A DNA stretch of 64,000 nucleotides from Nocardioides luti (GCF_014212315.1 NZ_JACKXE010000002.1:186001-250000), one strand, 5' to 3'. Positions 53,634 through 62,424 are shown, counted from the first letter of the stretch. Notes: generated by a model from the sequence alone, not told the origin. Numbers and translations: made by a program.

Positions 53634-54827
53634 ATGGCCAGCGTTAGCTCTGGCAGGCCAGCCGACGACGGCAGCCCTCGTTACGTCGTCAACTACCGAG
53701 ATCCCGAGGGGCGGCAACGCCGCAAGACCTTCCGACGCAAAGCCGAGGCGGTCGCGTTTCGCAACACAGTCGAGGCGGACAAACTCCGTGGAACCTATCT
53801 TGATGTCGACGCGGGCAGGATCTCGTTTCGGACGTATGCCGAGGAGTGGCTGGCAAGCCGGACGTTCAGTCCGCTGACCTACGAGGCGACCGAGCTGCGA
53901 CTCAGGCTCCACGTGTTCCCGACCCTCGGACACCTCGAACTTCGCCAGATCAAGCCGTCGACGATCCAGAAACTTCTCCGGTCGATGGAGATGGCCGAAA
54001 CCTATCGACGCGTCATTTTCTCAAACGTGTCCGCCATCTTCTCTGCTGCAGTCGATGACGACATGATCGCCAAGAATCCCTGCAAGGCGAGTTCAGTGAC
54101 ACGGCCCGCCACGTCGCGACGAAAGGTTGTGCCGTGGCCGTCAGAGTGGGTTTCCTCCATGCACGACGCGCTGCCACCGCAGTACGGGATCGCGGTGACG
54201 TTGGGTTCGGGACTTGGACTGCGTCAAGGCGAGGTTTTCGGCCTGGCAGTCGAGGATGTCGATTTCCTTCGTGGAGTTGTCGAGGTGAGGCGTCAGGTCA
54301 AGGTCTTCGGTGGCAACCGCCTGGTCTTCGGTCTGCCGAAGGGCGACAAGACCCGGACCGTCCCACTGCCCGAAAGTGTCGGGACGGAACTCAGCAGCCA
54401 CCTCGCCGCCTACCCGCGGCGCAGTGTCACGCTGCCGTGGGGCGCGCCCGAGGTTGAGAGGAAGTCGAGCGCGGGGCTCATACTGACGACACGCGAACGC
54501 TCGGCCCTCAACCGCAACTACTTCAACACGCGCCTCTGGAAGCCCGCGCAGGCGCGCGTGGGCATCGAGCAGGTGCGGGATAACGGCATGCACGCCCTCC
54601 GCCATTGGTACGCATCCGTCTTGCTGGACGCCGGCGAGTCGATCCGCGCGGTTTCTGAATACCTAGGACACAGCGATCCAGGCTTCACCTTGCGGACGTA
54701 CACGCACCTCATGCCCAGCAGCTCCGAGCGTACGAGGGCCGCCATCGATCAGGCATTCGCGGAAGTGCAGGATGAGAAGCCCACGGCAGTGAATGGCGAT
54801 GGCATCACCGAACTCGGCGCACCCTGA
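53634..54827 (+). CDS. Tyrosine site-specific integrase
   Basis: A 397-aa phage-type integrase. N-terminal AP2-like DNA-binding region (about 10-50, RYVVNYRDPEGRQRRKTFRRK), core-binding SAM-like domain (about 65-165) and catalytic domain with the full set R197 (GLGLRQGE), H320-x-x-R323 (HALRHW), H346 (YLGHSD) and nucleophile Y356 (RTYTHL). The ATG at 53634 follows GAGGA. The gene appears intact, so the element may still be mobile. The codon spectrum (many TTC/GTC mixed with GTT, TTG, CAA) differs from neighbours. It ends 119 bp before the convergent nuclease-like gene. Confidence 0.95.
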   Translation: MASVSSGRPADDGSPRYVVNYRDPEGRQRRKTFRRKAEAVAFRNTVEADKLRGTYLDVDAGRISFRTYAEEWLASRTFSPLTYEATELRLRLHVFPTLGHLELRQIKPSTIQKLLRSMEMAETYRRVIFSNVSAIFSAAVDDDMIAKNPCKASSVTRPATSRRKVVPWPSEWVSSMHDALPPQYGIAVTLGSGLGLRQGEVFGLAVEDVDFLRGVVEVRRQVKVFGGNRLVFGLPKGDKTRTVPLPESVGTELSSHLAAYPRRSVTLPWGAPEVERKSSAGLILTTRERSALNRNYFNTRLWKPAQARVGIEQVRDNGMHALRHWYASVLLDAGESIRAVSEYLGHSDPGFTLRTYTHLMPSSSERTRAAIDQAFAEVQDEKPTAVNGDGITELGAP

Positions 54828-54946
54828 GAAGATCGACACCCGCAAGCAGCGAGTAACCCTGCACAAGGTTGGTCTTCTACAGAGAAGGTCGATGACCCAA
54901 CAGGTAAGACGACAATGGGACCCAGGGCCAAGAAGTTCAGCGCCAG

Positions 54947-56170
54947 CTAGGTCGCATCCGATCCATCGGCTGTGTCAGCCTCAGCAGCATTCGTCGCCTG
55001 ACTCGCCGTCGACCTCTTGGCCGGGGTCTTCTTCGCGGCCATCGCGCCCGCGGAGGCCTTCGCTGCGCCAGCTACGGAGACCTCCGCAACCGACTCCCCC
55101 AGCAGGTAGGCGCGAGCTTGTACCCGAAACTCCGGGTCGATGCCGGTCGCGGTCACCAGGAACCCGCAGACGTCCGCGACCAACTTGGCGGCGATCTCAT
55201 CGAACTCGTCACCGAACGCGTTCGAGAGCGTCATCCGCTGCCGCGCCGCGGCGAACGCGGACGCAGCCTCGGCCTGCCGGAGCGCGTTCTGCATGTGGTC
55301 AGGGCGCCGCATCAGCCGGGTGACGAGCTCCCGGAGCGTCGGGTAGTACTCAGGCAGGTGGTCGCGCTCCTTCGCGCCGTCAGGGCGTAGTGACTGCAGG
55401 AGCTGAGCGACCTGCTTCTTCTCCTTCAGCCCGGTCGCGCCGCCGTACAGATACTCCTGGAGCCCGCGGTCGGGGTCAGAAAGGAAAGCACCTCGCACGT
55501 GCTCGGTGACCTTGATGAGGGTCACCAGGTACAGCCACGCCAGGTCGAAGAACAGCGACAGGTGGTCGGGGTCCTTCGGCTTGAGGAACTTCACCGCGTC
55601 AGAGAGGTGCGCGACGAGCTGGAATGGGTTGCGGTGGTCGTCGTAAATCCAGTAGTCGAAGTCGCGGTAATCGATGAGCGGCTTCAACCGCTTGTCCAGG
55701 TTCGTGTACGCCTTCAGGTGCGCTTCTGCTGCGGCCTTGTCGAACAAGATGGCCAGCGGGCTGCCTTCGGGCACCGGCGGACCGTGCAGGGTCTGCATGT
55801 GGGCCAGGTCCGCTGAGGGGAGCACCGTGATGCGGAGCTTGTCCGACAGCTGCCTGGTCGAGTCGAGGACCTCGTGCTCGCGCACCAGCATGGCGTCGTC
55901 GGCGCCGAACAGGTCAGCGACACCGCGGACCCAGAACATCCGGGCGGTCGGCTTGTCCGACTTGCCAGACTTGCAATCAGCGATGGTCGTCGACAGCCGG
56001 TACCCCGGCGTGACGGAGACCCCGAGAACGTCTAGGTCGGTGAACGTCTCTGCCGGCCCTCCGTCAGCACGCTCGTGACCACGCAGCACCACGTCGAGTC
56101 GGGTCGAGAAACCCATCGACCACAGGAGCGACCGGACGCCTACCTTCAGGCCCAGATCGAGCTCGCTCAC
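54947..56170 (-). CDS. PD-(D/E)xK nuclease-like protein of a two-gene cassette
   Basis: A 407-aa protein I cannot assign to a named family. Residues 10-95 look like a restriction-endonuclease fold: MGFSTRLDVVLRGHE, then acidic D45/D47 (FTDLDVLGVSV) and D65-C66-K67 (IADCKSG), the spacing of a D...(D/E)xK catalytic site, followed by RGVADLFGADDAMLV as in many such nucleases. The middle (about 150-340) is helical and the C-terminus (about 375-407) is an Ala/Lys/Thr-rich disordered tail (KKTPAKRS). Its GTG overlaps the stop of the 446-aa gene (GTGA), so the two proteins are made together. Nuclease activity and a defence role are inference. Confidence 0.7.
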   Translation of the reverse strand: MSELDLGLKVGVRSLLWSMGFSTRLDVVLRGHERADGGPAETFTDLDVLGVSVTPGYRLSTTIADCKSGKSDKPTARMFWVRGVADLFGADDAMLVREHEVLDSTRQLSDKLRITVLPSADLAHMQTLHGPPVPEGSPLAILFDKAAAEAHLKAYTNLDKRLKPLIDYRDFDYWIYDDHRNPFQLVAHLSDAVKFLKPKDPDHLSLFFDLAWLYLVTLIKVTEHVRGAFLSDPDRGLQEYLYGGATGLKEKKQVAQLLQSLRPDGAKERDHLPEYYPTLRELVTRLMRRPDHMQNALRQAEAASAFAAARQRMTLSNAFGDEFDEIAAKLVADVCGFLVTATGIDPEFRVQARAYLLGESVAEVSVAGAAKASAGAMAAKKTPAKRSTASQATNAAEADTADGSDAT

Positions 56171-57507
56171 AGAGACCTCGTTCCCATCGCCGCCTCGAAG
56201 ATCTTGTCGAACTGCTTCGCCGAAGGCTGCGCACTTTTCCGGAGCCGATGCACGGTCTGCATCGGCGCCACGTACGACCGGTCCGACGCCAGCGTTTCCC
56301 GCGCCAGCGCGTCATCGACCCGGTGCTCGACCAGCTCACCGTGCGTCAGCAGCTCCCGCGCAAGCTTCAGCGCCTCCCGGTTGTCGGCGGTGTCGATGAA
56401 CCGAGGAGTCACCCACCGACCGCCAGGCAATGTGTCCGGAGCGAACTCGATGAGGCGGGCGTTCCGCATCAATTCATACTGCCGCTTGTGACCGCTGTGC
56501 GGCGCCAAGAACCCCCGGTTCGGGTCCAGCAACTTGTCGATGACGTTGATGAGCCCGGCTGCATCCAGACTCGAATACCCACCGAACGACTCCGCGCACC
56601 GCAGACACGCGATGACCGCGAGCGCCTTGTCCAGAACGGGCTTGCGGGCGGTCAGGAGCTTCCTATCCGCGATGTATGGCAGCGCAGCGAACGGCTGCGC
56701 ACCCCCACCAGGAACGGTCACGGCCGGCGCCATGATGAGGCCCTTCGCAACCGCGTCGGTCAGCAGCGGGTGCGTGGTCGGAGAGATGGCCAGCCCTTGC
56801 TTCGCCCGGACCGCGGCGAACTCCTCCGCGAGCTGATCACCACCGTGACTGTTCACGAGCTCTCCGAGCAGGGCCGGGTTCTCGAACCCGAAGAATGGCG
56901 AGTACACGATGTCGCCGTCGATGGCCTGCACTTTTTGCATCAGCCCGGAGTCCATGGCCAACTGCACGATCAGCGGGACATCGGCGTGGTCCAGCGCGAA
57001 GGTCGACTCGAGCTCCTCCAGCGGCACCGGGGCCTCGGACAGCCCGTCGACAACCACCAGGAGCTGCTTCTCTAGTTCGGTCGGGTTGCGGTCCTGCCAC
57101 ACCTCCCCGAGCCGCGTGTACAGATCGTCGTAGTAGGGGACGTTCTCGGTGAAGGTCTGGATCTTGCCGCCCGAGCGCTGGATACCGCTTACGAACCCGG
57201 CGTCGCCCAGGAGCGTGACCACTTCGTTGAACGCCAGCATGTCAACATCAAGCTGGCTGGCCGCGATCGACATCAGCGCCTGCGCGTCCTTGATGACGTC
57301 GTTGCCGCGGATGAGGCCCGCGACGGTCGCCGCCATCCCGACGATCCGGGTGTCAACCAGCGGCTGCAGCACCGGCGAGTTCGGGTCGACGTTCCGCACG
57401 CCGGAGTGCACGTCCTGGCAACGCAAACCCTCGTCGAAGTGGTCCATCGTCCTGTCCCCGTAGTTCTTCATGTTCGCGCGCGGCAACGGCAACCACACGG
57501 ACCACAT
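56167..57507 (-). CDS. Unknown partner protein of the nuclease-like gene
   Basis: A 446-aa soluble protein of unknown family. The ATG at 57507 follows GAAGGAAG. Residues about 75-135 and 145-215 each resemble a winged-helix unit (MLAFNEVVTLLGDAGFVSGI; VPLEELESTFALDHADVPLI followed by QLAMDSGLMQKV), so it may bind DNA or act as an adaptor. The second half has LPYIADRKLLTARKPVLDKA and a C-terminal helical region. No transmembrane segment, NTPase motif or metal site is visible. It is the first gene of the cassette, translationally coupled to the PD-(D/E)xK-like gene. Confidence 0.65.
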   Translation of the reverse strand: MWSVWLPLPRANMKNYGDRTMDHFDEGLRCQDVHSGVRNVDPNSPVLQPLVDTRIVGMAATVAGLIRGNDVIKDAQALMSIAASQLDVDMLAFNEVVTLLGDAGFVSGIQRSGGKIQTFTENVPYYDDLYTRLGEVWQDRNPTELEKQLLVVVDGLSEAPVPLEELESTFALDHADVPLIVQLAMDSGLMQKVQAIDGDIVYSPFFGFENPALLGELVNSHGGDQLAEEFAAVRAKQGLAISPTTHPLLTDAVAKGLIMAPAVTVPGGGAQPFAALPYIADRKLLTARKPVLDKALAVIACLRCAESFGGYSSLDAAGLINVIDKLLDPNRGFLAPHSGHKRQYELMRNARLIEFAPDTLPGGRWVTPRFIDTADNREALKLARELLTHGELVEHRVDDALARETLASDRSYVAPMQTVHRLRKSAQPSAKQFDKIFEAAMGTRSL

Positions 57508-57890
57508 GCGCTTCCTTCGGCGATTCTTCCAGCGCCCACGTTCGATCGCCTAAGAGATTCGGAGTGCCATTCGACCTTTCTGGCGGCGAAACGCCTGGCG
57601 AATGCCGCTGCTCGAGTGGCTGATGTCGAGCCTCGCCGATATGCAGACCGACCGTGGCTGGGGAGCATGGCGCGACGCGTACGACGATCTACCTCAGCTG
57701 GCGACTATCCCGCCCGAGGTCGCGAACACCCGGACGTCACCGCGACCGAAGTGGAGGAGATGGCTTCTGGCCGGCGACCCGCAGGGTCAGACACAGACGA
57801 CTCGGCAACACCCACGAGCAGTCCGGAGCCGATCTGCCCGGCACAAATGCTACGCTTTCATTCCCAGAGCATTCCGAGCAGAGGATCGAG
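57508..57890. other. Divergent gap between the two cassettes
   Basis: 383 bp without a supportable gene. Short frames exist but have no ribosome site or recognisable sequence. A possible -10 (TACGCT, 57851-57856) lies 35 bp before the next gene. Promoters for both cassettes must be here. Confidence 0.4.
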
Positions 57891-58589
57891 ATGACTGCAT
57901 CGAGCGAGGCGAACGAGTTCCCGGTCACCGCGCCGGCGAGCCACGAGGCGGTCGCGCAGGCAGTGGGGAGGCACCTTCCACTCTTCGGTCAGGTCCTCAT
58001 CGAAGCGTGGGGCGGGTTCGCGACCACCCGCCGCTTGGCGGCGCCGCAGATGGCCTTTGCCGGCGCCTCCTCGCGCGGGATGCTGGTCTCGGACTTCACT
58101 CGTGAGCCGGCCCACCGCATCTTCAACCGGGTGCCTGAGGCCACCGTGGAGGACGACCAGTTCGGCCGGCCGTGGGTGAGCCTGGCCGGCGGCGGTCTCA
58201 GGGTCCGGTTCCGCAAGCTCACCTCCGAGCTCGGCCTGTGCCGCAGCGACTCCGACCGGGCGCTCAGCCTGGCCTACCACCTCGGCGACCCGTGCCTGCC
58301 GGGCATGGAGACGTTCACCGTCCTGACCGCTGGCTACGTCCTGGACACCGCCGAGGAGAACATCTCGCGCCTCGAGTTGGTCTGCCATCTCGGCTTCACC
58401 GACGTCTTCTACTCTCTTCCGATCCCACTCACCAGCATGACCAGCACGACCCCTGTTGTTGGCTCGGTCGCCGGCCCGGTGCAGATGCCGCTCGCGCCGC
58501 TGTCGCCACCGATCATCCGCTCGGCGCAGACGGCCGCTGCCAAGCGCCTCGCAGCCGGCTCTCGCCCCGGAGGAGGTCGTGGTGTCTGA
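57891..58589 (+). CDS. Unknown protein, first gene of the three-gene cassette
   Basis: A 232-aa soluble protein with no family that I recognise. The ATG follows GAGGATCGAG. The ordered part (about 15-180) has ASHEAVAQAVGRHLPLFGQVLIEA, a run of strands around RGMLVSDFTREPAHRIFNRV and GGGLRVRFRKL, and TFTVLTAGYVLDTAEENISRLELVC, suggesting an alpha+beta domain with several aromatic residues. The C-terminal 50 residues are Pro/Thr/Ala-rich and look disordered. It overlaps the XRE-ImmA gene by eight bases. The GYVLDTAEENI / ELVCHLGF ending could be an interface with the partner protease; that is speculation. Confidence 0.7.
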   Translation: MTASSEANEFPVTAPASHEAVAQAVGRHLPLFGQVLIEAWGGFATTRRLAAPQMAFAGASSRGMLVSDFTREPAHRIFNRVPEATVEDDQFGRPWVSLAGGGLRVRFRKLTSELGLCRSDSDRALSLAYHLGDPCLPGMETFTVLTAGYVLDTAEENISRLELVCHLGFTDVFYSLPIPLTSMTSTTPVVGSVAGPVQMPLAPLSPPIIRSAQTAAAKRLAAGSRPGGGRGV

Positions 58590-59673
58590 CCAGGCACGGC
58601 CGCGGATGGTGACCCTCGTGCGGGAGTCGCTCGGCCTGACTCAGCTCGACCTGGGCGAGGCCGCCGGTCTGAGCCAGGGCTACATCTCCAAGGTCGAGTC
58701 GAGCCTGCTGCCCCTGACCGGTGAGAACCTCCTCAAGGTGGCGGACGCGTTGAAGTGCCCGGTCGAGCTGCTGGTCGACGACACCCCCGTGCAGGGGCTG
58801 GAGGTCACCTGCATGCACCACCGGCGCCGGCACTCCAAGATCAACGCCTCCACCAAGCGGCGCATCGAGGCCCTCACTCACCTGACCCGGGTCTCTGTCG
58901 AGGGCCTGCTGCGCGGCATCGAGCTCGTACCCGACACCGAGCTGCACCGTCTCGACCTCGACCTGTTCGACGGCGACCCCGCGGCCGCGGCACGCGCCGT
59001 ACGCGCCTCCTGGCGAGTCCCGACCGGCCCGATCCACAACGTCGTCGAGGTGCTCGAGGCCGTTGGCATCATCGTGGTGGCACGGTCGCTGGTCACCAAC
59101 GCCCAAGACGCGGTGTCCACCTGGCCACGTGACGGTGGGCGCCCGCCGATCATGGTCGTCAACCTCGGTCTGCCGGCCGACCGGCAGAGGTTCACCACCT
59201 GCCACGAGCTCGCTCACCTGCTCCTCCACACCATCCCCGAGGACGACCAGGAGAAGCAGGCCGACATCTTCGCTGCGGAGTTCCTCGCCCCGGCCGAGGA
59301 GATCGCACCGCAGCTGGCCGGCCTGACCACCCGCGACTTCCCACGGCTCATCCAGCTCAAGGCCCAGTGGGGCATGTCGATCGCGGCACTGATCCGGCGC
59401 GCCTACGACCTCGACGAGATCTCCGATCGGCAGTATCGCCAGTTCCAGATCCGGCTCAACCAGCTGGGCTGGAAGCAGCTCGAGCCCGGTGCCCTGCCGG
59501 CCGAAACTCCCAGCACCCTGACCAGGGTGATGGAGGTGCACCTGAGCCAGCACGGCTACACCATCGACGAGCTCGCCAAGACCGCCGGGATGCTCCCAGC
59601 CCCGTTCAAGGCCCACTACCGACCGCCCCGCGAGACACCTCCCGCGACCCCGCTACGGCTGGTGCAGCCATGA
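58582..59673 (+). CDS. XRE regulator fused to ImmA/IrrE metallopeptidase
   Basis: A 363-aa two-domain protein. Residues about 8-65 form a Xre helix-turn-helix (TLVRESLGLTQLDLGEAAGL, SQGYISKVESSLLPLTGENL). Residues about 140-260 form an ImmA/IrrE (M78) zinc peptidase: H208-E-L-A-H212 in TTCHELAHLLLH with the downstream acidic ligand in KQADIFAAEFLAP. Family members cleave repressors or regulators in response to stress or DNA damage. The GTG at 58582 follows AGGAGG; another GTG is three bases earlier. It overlaps both neighbours (eight bases upstream, ATGA downstream), so the three proteins are probably made in fixed ratio. Confidence 0.9.
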   Translation: MSDQARPRMVTLVRESLGLTQLDLGEAAGLSQGYISKVESSLLPLTGENLLKVADALKCPVELLVDDTPVQGLEVTCMHHRRRHSKINASTKRRIEALTHLTRVSVEGLLRGIELVPDTELHRLDLDLFDGDPAAAARAVRASWRVPTGPIHNVVEVLEAVGIIVVARSLVTNAQDAVSTWPRDGGRPPIMVVNLGLPADRQRFTTCHELAHLLLHTIPEDDQEKQADIFAAEFLAPAEEIAPQLAGLTTRDFPRLIQLKAQWGMSIAALIRRAYDLDEISDRQYRQFQIRLNQLGWKQLEPGALPAETPSTLTRVMEVHLSQHGYTIDELAKTAGMLPAPFKAHYRPPRETPPATPLRLVQP

Positions 59674-61121
59674 ACGGCCAGGCACACAACCCGGCCGCTG
59701 ACGCCGACGGCGCAGTCGTCCACAGGAACGATCAGACAGCGACTCATGCACAACCGCCGCTGAACACCGTCGAGCCGTCGGCCTCGCGGCCTAGGCTGTC
59801 CACACCCAGCCAGGTGGAAGGAGCAAGACCCCGGATGCAGATCCGCAGCAGCATCCACCGCGGAGCCCGCGACGACAGCCACGCCCACCCGGCCGCAGGG
59901 CGCGGTGTAGTGATCGGCCGCGAGGTCGACGTCCTGTCCGGGCAGATCGGAGAGGTCGGGGCCAGGTCCGCCGCAGGCCGCTTTCCGAGCCCGAACCCGC
60001 TGTTCGCAGGCTGCCCGTCCCTTTTCTTGCAGACCGCGTGCGCGACACGTCACCTCAGCGCCGCGGCTGCCCTGGTCGCGGTTGAGGAGACCGGCCTCCT
60101 GCTCACCTTGAACCCGCGGATGAAGGACCGCATCAAGGAACTGCGGCGCGTGGTCAGTGAGTGCCGAGTCACGATCGCCGCAGCCGCTCCTGCCGATGCA
60201 TCCGCCCAACCGGTGCGCGCGGAGATTGTCGTGCTAGCCGACGCAAACAGGTATGCCGGGAAGAACCGAGCTGTCGCCACGGCTACGGGCTCAAACCTCG
60301 ACCCGGCATGGGTCGCCGTGCAGCGCGAGCTCGGCCTTTCCGCGGCCCTCACTGATTCCCCCTACGTGCCGGCGGAGAAGCAGACGGCTCTTGCCGCGGT
60401 TCTCGACGAGGCACGCGCTCTCGGGCCTGACGTGGTCGCCGTGCTCCCACTCCATCTCGACTGGCTCAAGAAGGACGTCGCCAGCCTGATCGCCGAGATC
60501 AACAAAGCCGCAGTCCCGGTCGCGCTGGTGCTCGAGCACGACAACGACCCACTCGGCGTCCAGGACGCCGTCGCCGGACTGGTCCGACTGCTCGCCGAGG
60601 CCGAGGTCAAGATCGCGTTGCTGCGCTGCGACATCTCCGTGATCGGCGCAGTCGCCTTCGGTGCGAGCCTCGGCGCCGTCGGGACGACCACGGCGCTGCG
60701 ACACCTCTACCCGACCAAGGAGAAGGGCGGCGGGTTCAACGGCGGAGCGCGGATCGGGATCTACGTGCCCCGTTCGATGGCCTACCGGGCCCTGGACACT
60801 CTCAACACCGCGATCGCGCTCGACCAGGAGCACCAGGAACGATGGATCTGCGGGTGCCATCGTTGTTTCAACCGGCCCCTGAGCCACATCCACGACGAGG
60901 TCGCGGCATACCAGCACTCACTGACAGCCATCGCAGAGCTCGGCCAGAACATCCTCGACGCCTCGAGCCCGTTGCACCGTCAGCACGCCTGGGTCGGCCA
61001 GTGCAACCACGCGCAGGTCACCAACATGGAGATCGCCGCAGAGACCGGCCTTAACTGGGATCCGCCCAAGTTCCAGGGCGCGTGGCACAAGCTCGCGCCG
61101 AGTCTGCCGCCACTGTCCTAG
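59670..61121 (+). CDS. Predicted alpha/beta-barrel protein with CxCxxC motif (TGT-like?)
   Basis: A 483-aa protein without a family I can name with confidence. Residues 1-55 look disordered. From about 120 to 370 strands and helices alternate as in a TIM barrel: AEIVVLADANRYAGK, ALGPDVVAVLPLHLDWL, AVPVALVLEHDND, VKIALLRCDISVIGA, ASLGAVGTTTALRHLYP and RIGIYVPRS. C394-G-C396-H-R-C399 is followed by several histidines (HIHDE, QHSL), like the CxCxxC...H zinc site of tRNA-guanine transglycosylases, whose enzymes are TIM barrels. The TGT catalytic aspartate motifs are not evident. Its ATG overlaps the ImmA gene stop. A base- or nucleic-acid-modifying role is hypothesis only. Confidence 0.6.
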   Translation: MNGQAHNPAADADGAVVHRNDQTATHAQPPLNTVEPSASRPRLSTPSQVEGARPRMQIRSSIHRGARDDSHAHPAAGRGVVIGREVDVLSGQIGEVGARSAAGRFPSPNPLFAGCPSLFLQTACATRHLSAAAALVAVEETGLLLTLNPRMKDRIKELRRVVSECRVTIAAAAPADASAQPVRAEIVVLADANRYAGKNRAVATATGSNLDPAWVAVQRELGLSAALTDSPYVPAEKQTALAAVLDEARALGPDVVAVLPLHLDWLKKDVASLIAEINKAAVPVALVLEHDNDPLGVQDAVAGLVRLLAEAEVKIALLRCDISVIGAVAFGASLGAVGTTTALRHLYPTKEKGGGFNGGARIGIYVPRSMAYRALDTLNTAIALDQEHQERWICGCHRCFNRPLSHIHDEVAAYQHSLTAIAELGQNILDASSPLHRQHAWVGQCNHAQVTNMEIAAETGLNWDPPKFQGAWHKLAPSLPPLS

Positions 61122-61146
61122 CCTCCGGCTCAGCCGCAGCGCTCGT

Positions 61147-61743
61147 TCAGCAGGCTGGCGTGACGCCCGTTCGGAGAGCCACGTCGAACAGTTGCTCCTC
61201 CATCAGGCGACGTTGGTGCGCAACCCCGCCCTCGGAGTGCTTGGCGCGTCCGAGGCCCTCGACGACCACTCGAGCGCCGACCGGGTTGACCTCGGCCACG
61301 GTGAACCCGTAGTAGTCGCACTCGAAGACATCCCAGCCATCTGCCCCTGGGGGCGAGGGGGCGGCCGCGACCGCCGATGCGTAGGCCGAGGCAGCAGCTA
61401 GTGCACCCCGCGCCGCCGACAGCGGCCACAGGGTTATGAAGGCCTCCATGCGCAGGACGGCAGGCTCGATGTGGTCGCGCCCGTGCTCGAGCCGGTCGGC
61501 CAGGATGGAGCGGTACAGCACCGGACCCCGCCCAGTCGCGACCCGCCCCTCAAGAGCCTCGACGTCCCACGACACCACCGGCACCAGCAGGCCGTCGCAG
61601 AACCACACCGCCGGCAGGCACACCCCTGCACCGACCACGTCACGGCGTACGAACTCGGCGGCCTCGGCCGGCTGCAGATCGTGCCAATGCGCCAAACCGC
61701 GTGGCGTGGGCTTGGCGATGCCGAGCCGCTCCCGGGTCAGCAT
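61147..61743 (-). CDS. Accessory protein of unknown function
   Basis: A 198-aa protein that I do not recognise. It starts MLTRERLGIAKPTPRGLAHW (a TTG five codons earlier is an alternative) and contains AAEFVRRDVVGAGVCLPAVWFCDGLLVPVVSWDVEAL, a central basic strand RGPVLYRSILADRLEHGRDH, and WDVFECDYYGFTVAEV near the end. No membrane segment. Ala-rich stretches in the middle suggest a flexible region. It converges on the barrel gene with a 25-bp gap and reads in the direction of the SSB-DUF4192 unit. Confidence 0.65.
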   Translation of the reverse strand: MLTRERLGIAKPTPRGLAHWHDLQPAEAAEFVRRDVVGAGVCLPAVWFCDGLLVPVVSWDVEALEGRVATGRGPVLYRSILADRLEHGRDHIEPAVLRMEAFITLWPLSAARGALAAASAYASAVAAAPSPPGADGWDVFECDYYGFTVAEVNPVGARVVVEGLGRAKHSEGGVAHQRRLMEEQLFDVALRTGVTPAC

Positions 61744-61912
61744 CTGCACCACCCCCAACGATCCTCTCCACCCACGTCACTGCGGTGCGCCTGAGCCGCG
61801 CCCCGGGCGACATCATCCGTCAGCGCGACCGCGGGGGTAACCCCCCACCCCCGCAACGAGACGCCGCCGCCAGCTGCTAGTCGGCGGGCCGAATGGCCCA
61901 ACGCCCGGAGTA

Positions 61913-62323
61913 TCACGACACACCTGCTGGAGTGACTACGCCGCGGCCCGCGAACCTACCCGCCCGCGCAGTGGGCAGCTCACGCAACATGACCTTCGCT
62001 TGAGGGACCACTCGCATCCCTCGGTCCTGGCCGAGCGAGCTGACGAACACCCAGTCATCAGGCTTCATCCCAACCCGCTCCATCAACAGCTTCGGCAACG
62101 TCACCTGCATCACCTCCGTCACCATCCGCGGTCGAACAGGGTCACGCCGCGCCGCGGCGCCGGGATCGTCCGGAGCCGGCACCGGCGTGAGCACAAGAGC
62201 CCACCGCCGGTCATCAGCAAGGCCCACCGTGACCCATACCCTCGGCCTGATCCCCGACAGCACCGCCAGCTCCATCGGAAGTCCAACACGACGTTTCTCG
62301 TTGACGCGCCGGGACACCTCCAT
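61913..62323 (-). CDS. Tandem AbrB/SpoVT-like DNA-binding protein
   Basis: A 136-aa protein with two swapped-hairpin-like modules: MEVSRRVNEKRRVGLPMELA...VWVTVGL (1-45) and MVTEVMQVTLPKLLMERVGMKPDDWVFVSSL (about 73-105). Each has the AbrB pattern of a strand, R/K-rich turn, LP and a following helix and strand. It could act as a transition-state-type regulator or an antitoxin-like autoregulator; no toxin gene is adjacent. The ATG at 62323 is favoured because a TAGTAT box ends seven bases upstream and no ribosome site exists for this or the in-frame ATG at 62332. An inverted repeat covers the start. Confidence 0.68.
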   Translation of the reverse strand: MEVSRRVNEKRRVGLPMELAVLSGIRPRVWVTVGLADDRRWALVLTPVPAPDDPGAAARRDPVRPRMVTEVMQVTLPKLLMERVGMKPDDWVFVSSLGQDRGMRVVPQAKVMLRELPTARAGRFAGRGVVTPAGVS

Positions 62324-62342
62324 AGTGTTCATACTAACACTA
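62323..62342. promoter_or_regulatory. Inverted-repeat operator and leaderless promoter of the AbrB-like gene
   Basis: TAGTGTT-n6-AACACTA, perfect 7-bp arms. It covers the -10 box TAGTAT (62331-62336, minus strand) and reaches the start codon at 62323. An autorepressor binding here would block its own promoter. Confidence 0.55.
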
Positions 62343-62424
62343 CGCGAGCCTGATGCTGAGGAGACACACTTCGGACAGGGATGGCTTTCACCTCTCACGA
62401 TTCACCTCCGGTCGGCGCAGCTGC

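Noticed and set aside
57508..57890. A decayed or small gene in the divergent gap (frames starting near 57406, 57602 and 57654)
   Set aside because: No frame has a ribosome site, recognisable motif or typical codon pattern, and the strong start of the next gene is at 57891.
61759..61912. Attenuator hairpin GGGGGT-AA-CCCCCC near 61834
   Set aside because: The stem is only six bases and very short in loop, and it lies in front of the 198-aa gene without context for attenuation; more likely chance in GC-rich DNA.
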